Assembly (NCBI GenBank): GCA_000940995.1
Contig: CP005974.1
Location: forward strand, 2,728,001 to 2,792,000
DNA length: 64,000 bases
Source: Photobacterium gaetbulicola Gung47
Lineage (GTDB): Bacteria > Pseudomonadota > Gammaproteobacteria > Enterobacterales > Vibrionaceae
Direction: 5' to 3'
The notes beneath the pieces are model-generated. The model did not search any database, was not told the DNA's origin, and was given only the letters and a program-made list of their open reading frames with translations. Numbering within the stretch: position 1 is the first letter of the stretch; each line of letters opens with the position of its first letter. Shown one piece after another: positions 1 to 5,852 of this stretch. The position numbers were made by a program, and so were the translations under genes.

Positions 1-2
1 AA

Positions 3-287
3 GCAGTGATCGGCCTTGGCAAGCGTGATGTGGCGTTTGATGCAGGTCTGCCTATTCCAGAGCGGGGCTACCGCAATGGCGAGCAGATTGAAGTGAAGGG
101 GTTGGAAGCCACTGCGATTATGGATCAGCACACGTTTGTCACCGTTCCCGACGGCTACGACCTGCGTGTTGGCGATGTAATTGCATTTTCTACCTCACAT
201 CCATGCCTGACTTTTGATAAGTGGAAATACATCTGCATTGCCGATGGAGATTACCAAGTCTCTCGGTTGGTAGAAACCCGCTTCTAA
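3..287 (+). CDS. D-serine deaminase / D-threonine aldolase-like PLP enzyme, C-terminal part (5' end outside window)
   Basis: The reading frame is already open at the window edge, so only the last ~95 residues are seen. They contain the HPCLTFDKW motif typical of the C-terminal beta domain of the DSD1/alanine-racemase-N family (eukaryotic-type D-serine dehydratase and D-threonine aldolase). In the characterised family a His and a Cys (or Asp) two residues on bind the catalytic zinc next to PLP; here the pair is H-P-C, as in the D-serine dehydratases. The exact substrate cannot be read from this fragment. A GTG at base 6 is in frame but is internal to the family fold, so it is unlikely to be the real start. 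Confidence 0.75.
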   Translation, partial: AVIGLGKRDVAFDAGLPIPERGYRNGEQIEVKGLEATAIMDQHTFVTVPDGYDLRVGDVIAFSTSHPCLTFDKWKYICIADGDYQVSRLVETRF

Positions 288-376
288 CTCGGCATCAATC
301 GTACCTCTAGGGCTATCCCCTTAGAGAAGGCGCTTCGCCACGTTCGTTTTCTAGCCTTCGCGGCGATGATATTTCA

Positions 377-400
377 GGCAGCAATAAGCCTATTGCTGCC
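377..400 (+). terminator. Hairpin after the deaminase-like gene, possible terminator
   Basis: A perfect 9-bp stem (GGCAGCAAT / ATTGCTGCC) with a 6-nt loop lies ~90 bases after the stop codon. It is not followed by a clear U-run, so termination is only possible. A second small hairpin (ACCCT / AGGGT) follows near 433-452. The rest of the 288-537 gap holds no gene. Confidence 0.35.
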
Positions 401-468
401 TATTCATTCACACGCACAACATAATCGTCTAATACCCTGTTTTTTATAGGGTTTACTATCAAAAAACT

Positions 469-496
469 TTGCCTGACAAATCAAGGTGTGTATTAT
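469..496 (+). promoter_or_regulatory. Predicted sigma-70 promoter of the small membrane protein gene
   Basis: TTGCCT, a 16-bp spacer and TATTAT precede the small membrane protein start by about 40 bases. This favours the ATG at 538 over the in-frame codon at 469, which would lie within the promoter. Prediction by eye only. Confidence 0.4.
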
Positions 497-537
497 CACT
501 GCGTCATTTCACGTGCCACAAAGGATTAGGCCTGTTT

Positions 538-741
538 ATGAATTTTACTTACCTCATCGAAGGCACGCTATTTGCCTTGATCGTACTGCTCCTTGGCTTG
601 GCTGGCGGTTCTTTCTTTACCATGGCGACGCTGAAGCGCCCTGCTGAAGGGAGTAGCCTGGTTGAATCTCGCATCGAATTCGGGTTCTACGGTGTGGCCA
701 GCTTGGTTTTTGCTGGATTGCTCACCGGTATCCTCTGCTGA
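538..741 (+). CDS. Small two-helix membrane protein, function unknown
   Basis: A 67-residue protein starting MNFTYLIEGT. It has two hydrophobic segments (about residues 8-28 and 48-66) separated by a short charged loop with K, R and E residues. The ATG is chosen because AAAGGA and TTAGG sit just upstream and a promoter-like sequence ends about 40 bases before it. No domain was recognised. It stands alone between a deaminase-like gene and a convergent VOC gene, so context gives no function. Confidence 0.55.
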   Translation: MNFTYLIEGTLFALIVLLLGLAGGSFFTMATLKRPAEGSSLVESRIEFGFYGVASLVFAGLLTGILC

Positions 742-766
742 TTTCTCTCACTGCCGCCTATCACGC

Positions 767-1150
767 TTAGGCTTGGTATAATTCCAGCGGCAGTCCATCC
801 GGGTCTTGAAAGAACGTATACGTTTTTCCTGTATATTCATCGATACGGATTGGCTCCACTTCTACTCCTCTCGATTCAAGATACTCTGACACCCGTTCAA
901 CGGAGTCGACCACAAACGCCAAATGGCGTAACCCTCGTGCCTCTGGGAAACTTGGTCTTTCCGGCGGATTCGGAAAAGAAAACAGCTCTATCTGACTGTT
1001 GTCGGGCAGTTGCAAGTCCAGCTTCCATGAATCTCGTGCTTCGCGGTAATGCTCAGCCAACACTTTCAATCCCAAGATGTCGACATAGAAGGCTCTTGAC
1101 CTTGAGTAGTCTGAGCAGATAATCGCGGCATGGTGTATCGCCTTTAACAT
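767..1150 (-). CDS. gloA2: VOC (glyoxalase/bleomycin-resistance fold) family protein, YaeR/GloA2-like
   Basis: A 127-residue single VOC-domain protein very close in length and sequence to E. coli YaeR (129 aa). The N-terminal LKAIHHAAIICSDYSRS, central REARDSWKLDL and ELFSFPNPPERPS, and C-terminal FFQDPDGLPLELYQ are family hallmarks. The four metal-ligand positions of the fold are occupied: His near residue 6, Glu in the IELFSF strand, His in GLRHLAF and Glu in LPLELYQ. YaeR has been described as a glyoxalase I-related protein; its physiological substrate is uncertain. It is a single-gene unit convergent with the upstream small gene. Family assignment is confident, catalytic role is not. Confidence 0.85.
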   Translation of the reverse strand: MLKAIHHAAIICSDYSRSRAFYVDILGLKVLAEHYREARDSWKLDLQLPDNSQIELFSFPNPPERPSFPEARGLRHLAFVVDSVERVSEYLESRGVEVEPIRIDEYTGKTYTFFQDPDGLPLELYQA

Positions 1151-1292
1151 AAATAACCTTTAATAATCATCTTATTGTTACTATCTCACCCCTCCCCCCA
1201 CAACGCAATGGACAGAATACCCATACCTTAGCCGTAAAACAGCCAAGGTATCTACCCATGCAAAAAAGTGCATTATTTTTGCCTGCAAGGTA

Positions 1293-1321
1293 TTTACAAC
1301 ACAGTTTTTTATTTATATGTT
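1293..1321 (+). promoter_or_regulatory. Promoter of the first brnQ leader transcript
   Basis: TTTACA, a 17-bp spacer and TATGTT. The same -35, spacer length and -10 occur in front of the second brnQ copy about 1.8 kb downstream, which strongly supports both. Transcription should start near 1328, so the whole leader peptide and stem region is transcribed. Confidence 0.65.
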
Positions 1322-1357
1322 GTAAGTGACTTCGATACTTATGTTCAGGAAAACGCC

Positions 1358-1477
1358 GTGTTTCATTTCGCTAATCAAACAACTTGCCAACGCCCAGTTT
1401 GCAAACCTGTTATGACTACAGGCGGAACATTCGTATCGCATAATATTATTGCTGCTATTCTAGTGATTATTAACTAG
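1358..1477 (+). CDS. BrnQ leader peptide 1 (isoleucine-rich attenuation peptide)
   Basis: A short frame of 39 codons starting at GTG, with AGGA seven bases upstream, at a position matching the ATG of the second brnQ leader. The C-terminus reads HNIIAAILVIIN and stop: five Ile (all ATT), one Leu (CTA), one Val (GTG) within the last 11 codons. This is the hallmark of a peptide whose translation senses charged branched-chain tRNAs. The stop codon abuts the first RNA stem. An internal in-frame ATG at 1412 is an alternative start without a good ribosome site. The role is inferred from position and codon content. Confidence 0.65.
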   Translation: MFHFANQTTCQRPVCKPVMTTGGTFVSHNIIAAILVIIN

Positions 1478-1558
1478 GCTGGCGGCTATTCACCCGTCAG
1501 CCAGGCTGACGGGGAGCAATGTCTTTACCCACCTGTTTTTCTTCAGCCTTTCTGACGG
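1477..1558 (+). promoter_or_regulatory. Alternative-stem region (putative attenuator) upstream of brnQ copy 1
   Basis: Order of elements: GGCTGGCGG (1477-1485), CCGTCAGCC (1494-1502), GGCTGACGG (1504-1512), TCAGCC (1543-1548), CTGACGG (1552-1558). Element 2 can pair with 1, 3 or 5; element 3 can pair with 2 or 4. The first element begins on the last base of the leader stop, so ribosome position would dictate pairing. No U-run directly follows the last stem, so whether it controls termination or brnQ translation is open. The same set recurs before brnQ copy 2. Confidence 0.6.
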
Positions 1559-1598
1559 TCCATAACAATAACTGATGTCTATTAGAGGACTTGTCCGA

Positions 1599-2915
1599 AT
1601 GACTAAACAAAACACCTTGGCGATTGGCCTAATGACTTTTGCGATGTTTCTTGGTGCCGGAAACATCATCTTTCCCCCTTTTCTTGGCCTTCAAGCCGGT
1701 ACACAATATTTTCCTGCCATGCTTGGCTTTCTCGTTACCGCTGTCGGTCTACCAGCCCTGACACTGATCGTCATGGGTCGCCTGAGCCATAGCCAGCAGC
1801 TTACCGCCGCTTTGCCAAAACCGATGGCCACCGGCTTTTGGGTCTTGCTGTTTACTGCCATCGGGCCAGCATTTGGTATGCCTCGCGCAGTAACCGTTGC
1901 CTATGAGATGGGTATTGCTCCATTTGCCTCAAATGACCTGTTACTGCCGTTTTCGTTGGTTTTCGTGACAGTCACCCTACTGCTTGCTTTCCAGCGAGGT
2001 AAGTTAGTCGATTACATCGGTAAAGTGATGACACCACTACTGGTTTTACTGCTGGCAGTACTAGCAATCTCGGCCGTTGTCTCACCCATCAGCCCAATGA
2101 CCCTACCAAGCGCTGCCTATCAGCATCAAGCTGTCACCCAGGGGCTTATTCAGGGTTATATGACCATGGATGCTATCGCTGCGGTTGGCTTTGGCTGGGT
2201 GATCATCAAGACCATTCAAGACAAGGGAGCCACTTCAACTAACGGATTGTTTACCAGTACTGTAAAAGTTACTCTGATCTATGCCGCTCTGATGTCGGCG
2301 TGCTACCTGGCAATGGCTTATGTCGGTGCAACCTCATCCGCTGTTGCCAGCGATGCAACCAACGGTGGTGAGATCCTCACGCGCTATGTGGCAAACCTGT
2401 TTGGCCTACAAGGACAGTTATTACTCGCGATCATCATAGTGATGGCATGCCTGACCACTACAATCGGCCTGACAAATGCCTGTGCTGAGTACTACCAGCA
2501 AACATTCAATGCCCCTTTTTCTATCACGGCAACTATCGTTTGTGCCCTGACAGGCTTGCTTGCCAACTTCGGCCTGGATCAAATCCTCCAGATCAGCCTG
2601 CCAGTGATATTGGTGCTCTGCCCAGTTGCCATTGCACTGGTTATTACGGCACTGGTCGTGAAGCCCGCTTCGTCTCAGCGCGCCATCTTTGTCGCGGCAG
2701 TTTCTGTTACGCTGGTATTTGGTAGCATCGATACCCTGCATATTCTCGGTCTGATCCCGGCACAATGGGAGAGTACTCTCACGGATTTCTTGCCGCTCTA
2801 TGCCGCCCATGCCAGCTGGCTACTCCCGTGCCTGACAACCCTGCTCTTTAGCTTTCTGGCTAATGTATCACTGGGGAACCGTAGCAAGCCGGTGGCATCT
2901 ACTCCGGCGAAATAA
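1599..2915 (+). CDS. brnQ: Branched-chain amino acid:Na+ symporter BrnQ (copy 1)
   Basis: A 438-residue inner-membrane carrier of the LIVCS family, close to the usual ~439 residues, with about 12 hydrophobic segments. The N-terminal block LAIGLMTFAMFLGAGNIIFPP is a family signature, and the MTMDAIAAVGFGWVII segment is also conserved. It imports leucine, isoleucine and valine with sodium. The start at 1599 aligns with the paralogue downstream and has AGAGGA nine bases before it; an ATG 24 bases upstream is poorer. The leader peptide and alternative stems just upstream indicate control by charged branched-chain tRNA, here biased to Ile. A strong terminator follows, so the two brnQ copies are separate transcription units. 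Confidence 0.93.
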   Translation: MTKQNTLAIGLMTFAMFLGAGNIIFPPFLGLQAGTQYFPAMLGFLVTAVGLPALTLIVMGRLSHSQQLTAALPKPMATGFWVLLFTAIGPAFGMPRAVTVAYEMGIAPFASNDLLLPFSLVFVTVTLLLAFQRGKLVDYIGKVMTPLLVLLLAVLAISAVVSPISPMTLPSAAYQHQAVTQGLIQGYMTMDAIAAVGFGWVIIKTIQDKGATSTNGLFTSTVKVTLIYAALMSACYLAMAYVGATSSAVASDATNGGEILTRYVANLFGLQGQLLLAIIIVMACLTTTIGLTNACAEYYQQTFNAPFSITATIVCALTGLLANFGLDQILQISLPVILVLCPVAIALVITALVVKPASSQRAIFVAAVSVTLVFGSIDTLHILGLIPAQWESTLTDFLPLYAAHASWLLPCLTTLLFSFLANVSLGNRSKPVASTPAK

Positions 2916-2954
2916 AGCATAACGTCGCCGAAAACCCAACCAAAATACACAAAA

Positions 2955-2989
2955 CCGCCCTTGAGATAACAAGGGCGGTATGCTTTTTT
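2955..2989 (+). terminator. Rho-independent terminator after brnQ copy 1
   Basis: Perfect 9-bp stem CCGCCCTTG / CAAGGGCGG with a 6-nt loop, followed by TATGCTTTTTT. Confidence 0.88.
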
Positions 2990-3128
2990 GCGGCCACCCG
3001 GCACTATCGCATCAGCCGGTAAAACTCCGCCCAATTGCCACATGGCAATACAAACCGTCAGCCAGTTCCGTGTGGGCAGGATAATATTTACCAATCACTA
3101 AATTTTGTGACTTTTTTCACTTCCCATG

Positions 3129-3157
3129 TTTACAGCTCAGAAAAATGCTTATATGTT
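3129..3157 (+). promoter_or_regulatory. Promoter of the second brnQ leader transcript
   Basis: TTTACA, 17-bp spacer, TATGTT: identical -35 and -10 hexamers and spacing to the promoter of copy 1, while the spacers themselves differ. Expected transcription start is near 3164. Confidence 0.65.
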
Positions 3158-3218
3158 GTATACCCAAGTAACATCGAGTTACCCAGACTTATTGTTGTTT
3201 CGCACTAGGAAAAGCTCA

Positions 3219-3335
3219 ATGCTAGATCTTCTCTCTCAAACCGCTGCTACTACCGTTTTGGCTTATGCCAAACGTGCGGTTTTGCGTGCAACACAATCTG
3301 TCGTCTCTGTCGTCGTCCTAGTCATCGTTATCTAG
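3219..3335 (+). CDS. BrnQ leader peptide 2 (valine-rich attenuation peptide)
   Basis: A 38-codon frame starting at ATG with AGGA eight bases upstream. It ends QSVVSVVVLVIVI and stop: seven Val (six GTC, one GTT), one Leu (CTA) and two Ile in the last 11 codons. Like leader 1, its stop codon overlaps the first stem of the following RNA element. The enrichment has shifted from Ile to Val relative to leader 1. It is too short and too biased to be an ordinary enzyme; the sensing role is inferred. Confidence 0.68.
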   Translation: MLDLLSQTAATTVLAYAKRAVLRATQSVVSVVVLVIVI

Positions 3336-3411
3336 GCTGGCGGCTATTTCCGTCAGCCAGGCTGACGGAGAATCAACATATCAATACGTTTATCTTCCCA
3401 GCCCCTGACGG
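3335..3411 (+). promoter_or_regulatory. Alternative-stem region (putative attenuator) upstream of brnQ copy 2
   Basis: The same elements as in copy 1, with different intervening sequence: GGCTGGCGG (3335-3343), CCGTCAGCC (3350-3358), GGCTGACGG (3360-3368), CAGCC (3399-3403), CTGACGG (3405-3411). Stems are conserved while loops and spacers diverge, as expected of a selected RNA structure. No terminal U-run is visible. Confidence 0.6.
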
Positions 3412-3446
3412 TCCCAAGAATTAAAAGCAAACACAGGGTTCGTCCA

Positions 3447-4751
3447 ATGAAGACTAACGATACACTTGCCATCGGCTTGATGACCTTCGCCATGTTCCTC
3501 GGCGCTGGCAACATCATTTTTCCCCCTTTCCTCGGCTTGGAAGCCGGCACCCAGCTGCTGCCCGCCATGATTGGTTTCCTGGTTACGGCTGTCGGGTTAC
3601 CCGCCCTGACCCTGATTGTTTTTGGCCGCTTGAGCGATAGCAAACAGCTGACAAACCCGTTGCCAAGCTGGCTCGCCACCCTGATTTGGGTTGCCCTGCT
3701 TACCGCCGTTGGCCCGGCATTCAGTATGCCCCGCGCCGTTACCGTTGCTTATGAAATGGGGATCAACCCGTTTGTCGATAGCGAGCAGCTACCACTCTTT
3801 TCCCTCTTTTTTTGTAGCCTGACCTTACTACTGGCCTTTCACCCGGGTAAGCTGGTTGACTATATCGGCAAGATCATGACACCACTTTTGATCATCATGC
3901 TTTGCATACTGGCTATCACCGCTGTGGTCAACCCGCTATCTGCACCACTCGCACCACAGGGTGAATATGTCGATTTTGCTTTTACCCAAGGTTTGGTACA
4001 GGGCTATATGACAATGGATGCCATCGCTGCCGTCGGCTTTGGCTGGGTGATCATCAAAGCCATTAACAACAAAGGGGTAACCGACAAAAAAGCGGTAGGA
4101 AAATCGACGTTCAAAGTATCTTTGATTTATATCGTTCTGATGGGGGCATGTTACTTGGCGATGGGTTATGTCGGTGCCACTTCCAGCCCTATCGCAGCAG
4201 GAGCAAGCAATGGTGGTGAACTGCTAAGCCTTTATGTTGCATACCATTTTGGTGAGTACGGACAATTGCTGCTGGCTGCAATCATTATCATGGCCTGCCT
4301 GACGACAACGGTTGGTCTGACTAACGCCTGTACCGAGTATTACCAAGAAACCTTCGGTGTCCCGTTCCGCCGTACCGCCACGATTGTTGTGGTTCTGACC
4401 GGTATTATCGCCAATGTCGGGCTTGATCAAATTCTGGCCCTGAGCCTGCCGGCTATCCTGGTGCTGTGCCCCGTTGCTATTGCCCTGATCCTTTGTGCGC
4501 TGTTCTACCCGGGCCAAACCAAGTACCGCAACACCTATATGGCCGCCATCGCTATCGCTTTCATCTTCGGCAGCATCGACGCCGCCAGTATCCTTGATGT
4601 TGTCCCAAGTACGATGGACGACAGCTTTAACAAATGGCTTCCGCTGTACTCGGCAAATGCCAGTTGGCTGCTGCCATGTGCGCTGGTGTTGCTTTCAAGA
4701 AAATTAAAGCTATCAATGAAGTCTCGGCAGCTAGCAGGCAGTCACAACTAA
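3447..4751 (+). CDS. brnQ: Branched-chain amino acid:Na+ symporter BrnQ (copy 2)
   Basis: A 434-residue LIVCS-family carrier, closely similar to the copy upstream over its whole length (LAIGLMTFAMFLGAGNIIFPPF near the N-terminus, MTMDAIAAVGFGWVIIKA mid-protein), so the pair arose by tandem duplication. It imports branched-chain amino acids with sodium. The start is set by alignment with copy 1; a modest CAGGG site lies upstream. It has its own promoter and a valine-rich leader, suggesting that the two copies respond to different branched-chain amino acids. The pair's relative substrate preference cannot be read from sequence. Confidence 0.92.
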   Translation: MKTNDTLAIGLMTFAMFLGAGNIIFPPFLGLEAGTQLLPAMIGFLVTAVGLPALTLIVFGRLSDSKQLTNPLPSWLATLIWVALLTAVGPAFSMPRAVTVAYEMGINPFVDSEQLPLFSLFFCSLTLLLAFHPGKLVDYIGKIMTPLLIIMLCILAITAVVNPLSAPLAPQGEYVDFAFTQGLVQGYMTMDAIAAVGFGWVIIKAINNKGVTDKKAVGKSTFKVSLIYIVLMGACYLAMGYVGATSSPIAAGASNGGELLSLYVAYHFGEYGQLLLAAIIIMACLTTTVGLTNACTEYYQETFGVPFRRTATIVVVLTGIIANVGLDQILALSLPAILVLCPVAIALILCALFYPGQTKYRNTYMAAIAIAFIFGSIDAASILDVVPSTMDDSFNKWLPLYSANASWLLPCALVLLSRKLKLSMKSRQLAGSHN

Positions 4752-4757
4752 AACGAA

Positions 4758-4796
4758 AAAGGGAAAATACAGTGTCCACACTCGTATTTTCCCTTT
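4758..4796. terminator. Bidirectional terminator between brnQ copy 2 and nrfF
   Basis: A 10-bp perfect stem (GGGAAAATAC / GTATTTTCCC), extended by AAA/TTT flanks, in the convergent gap. The A-rich left flank gives a U-run for the minus-strand nrf transcript and the TTT right flank serves the plus strand. Confidence 0.75.
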
Positions 4797-4827
4797 ACTG
4801 GCAGAAAGCTCACCACGAAGCGAGCAC

Positions 4828-5301
4828 CTACTCCCTTGCCCGCTGCTGGCGTCTAATCGTGCTCCAGATAATTGAGCCAAACAGGGCGAGCAATAAGAAT
4901 GGCCCCCCCCACAATAAATACGTTTGCGGGTTCAAACGTGGCTTATACAACACAAAATCGCCAAACCGTGACGTCATAAACTCAATCACCTCCTCGTCAC
5001 TGCGTCCGGCATCAACCATTTGATAGACCTTGAACCGCAAGTCTTTCGCCACTGGCGAGTTCGACTCAATCAGGTTCTGGTTCTGGCATTGCGGGCAGCG
5101 CAAGCGGCGTGATAGCTCGATTGCCCGCCGCTGCTCGGCAGAAGAGCGAAAGCGAAACGTCTCCACGGATTCGACTAACTGTGTATCGGCAGCGACAAAA
5201 ATCTGATCCGACTGTGCCACCACCGGCATAGCCGTGACTAGTAACCCTATGCTCAGAACCAGCAGCACCGTTTTTATTTGACTAACCACATTGCTAACCA
5301 T
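4828..5301 (-). CDS. nrfF: Cytochrome c haem lyase subunit NrfF (CcmH-like)
   Basis: About 157 residues: an N-terminal hydrophobic signal/anchor (residues ~8-30), the periplasmic CcmH/NrfF domain with LRCPQCQNQNL (Cys69 and Cys72, the CxxC that reduces or binds the apocytochrome haem-site cysteines), and a C-terminal membrane anchor (LLWGGPFLLLALFGSIIW). The start at MVSNVV is preferred over one ten codons earlier because it keeps overlap with the preceding dsbE-like gene short. It closes the nrfBCDE-dsbE-nrfF operon and should act with NrfE in haem attachment to Nrf cytochromes, in E. coli specifically the unusual CxxCK haem of NrfA. It could be called CcmH; operon position favours NrfF. Confidence 0.85.
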   Translation of the reverse strand: MVSNVVSQIKTVLLVLSIGLLVTAMPVVAQSDQIFVAADTQLVESVETFRFRSSAEQRRAIELSRRLRCPQCQNQNLIESNSPVAKDLRFKVYQMVDAGRSDEEVIEFMTSRFGDFVLYKPRLNPQTYLLWGGPFLLLALFGSIIWSTIRRQQRARE

Positions 5302-5839
5302 TAGTGGCCTCTTCCTGCTGCAAGCGCTCAATCACCGGGACGAACTCACGTTGCCATACGCCTTCATCCAGTGGACCAAGATAGCGGTACCGGATCATGC
5401 CATGGTTATCGATAAGGTAACTTTCCGGGGTGCCGTATACGCCCAAATCCAATGCAAGGGCTCCTTTGGGATCGAACAACACCGCTTGGTAAGGGTTGCC
5501 ACTTTGGGTTAATTCACGCATTGCCGATTGGCGGTTGTCCCGATAATTGAGCCCCACAATGGCAACATTCCCTTGCTGCGCCAGCTGCATCAGAAACTGA
5601 TGCTCGCTTTTGCATACGGCACACCAAGAAGCCCAGACATTGAGCAAATGCAGTTGTCCCGCCAGCAAGGTTTCATCCGCCACACCCGGCGTATCCAGCC
5701 GCGGCAAGCTAAAAGCTGGCACTGGCTTCTCCTCAAGTTTTGACGTCTGGTTATCTTGGGTAAGCATCACCGCCAAGCTAATCACTGCCAGAATCACCAA
5801 GACAACAGCCAGAGGAAGGTATCGGCTCGTCAATCTCAT
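5294..5839 (-). CDS. Thiol:disulfide interchange protein, DsbE/CcmG-type (NrfX-like)
   Basis: 181 residues: an N-terminal membrane anchor (about residues 8-26) followed by a periplasmic thioredoxin fold with NVWASWCAVCK (Cys73, Cys76) and the cis-proline region VYGTPESYLI. Proteins of this type keep the haem-binding cysteines of apocytochromes c reduced. It lies between nrfE and nrfF, as dsbE-like genes do in nrf operons of other gammaproteobacteria, so a dedicated role in Nrf cytochrome maturation is likely. Its 3' end slightly overlaps nrfF, suggesting translational coupling. Confidence 0.87.
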   Translation of the reverse strand: MRLTSRYLPLAVVLVILAVISLAVMLTQDNQTSKLEEKPVPAFSLPRLDTPGVADETLLAGQLHLLNVWASWCAVCKSEHQFLMQLAQQGNVAIVGLNYRDNRQSAMRELTQSGNPYQAVLFDPKGALALDLGVYGTPESYLIDNHGMIRYRYLGPLDEGVWQREFVPVIERLQQEEATNG

Positions 5840-5852
5840 ATCTTGTCCACCA

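Noticed and set aside
1268..1357. Extended version of brnQ leader 1 starting at 1268
   Set aside because: It would start upstream of the predicted -35 and -10 boxes; the GTG at 1358 has a ribosome site and matches the second leader.
3353..3679. Minus-strand frame across the brnQ copy 2 leader and start
   Set aside because: Antisense to a conserved gene and its leader, with no recognisable protein features.
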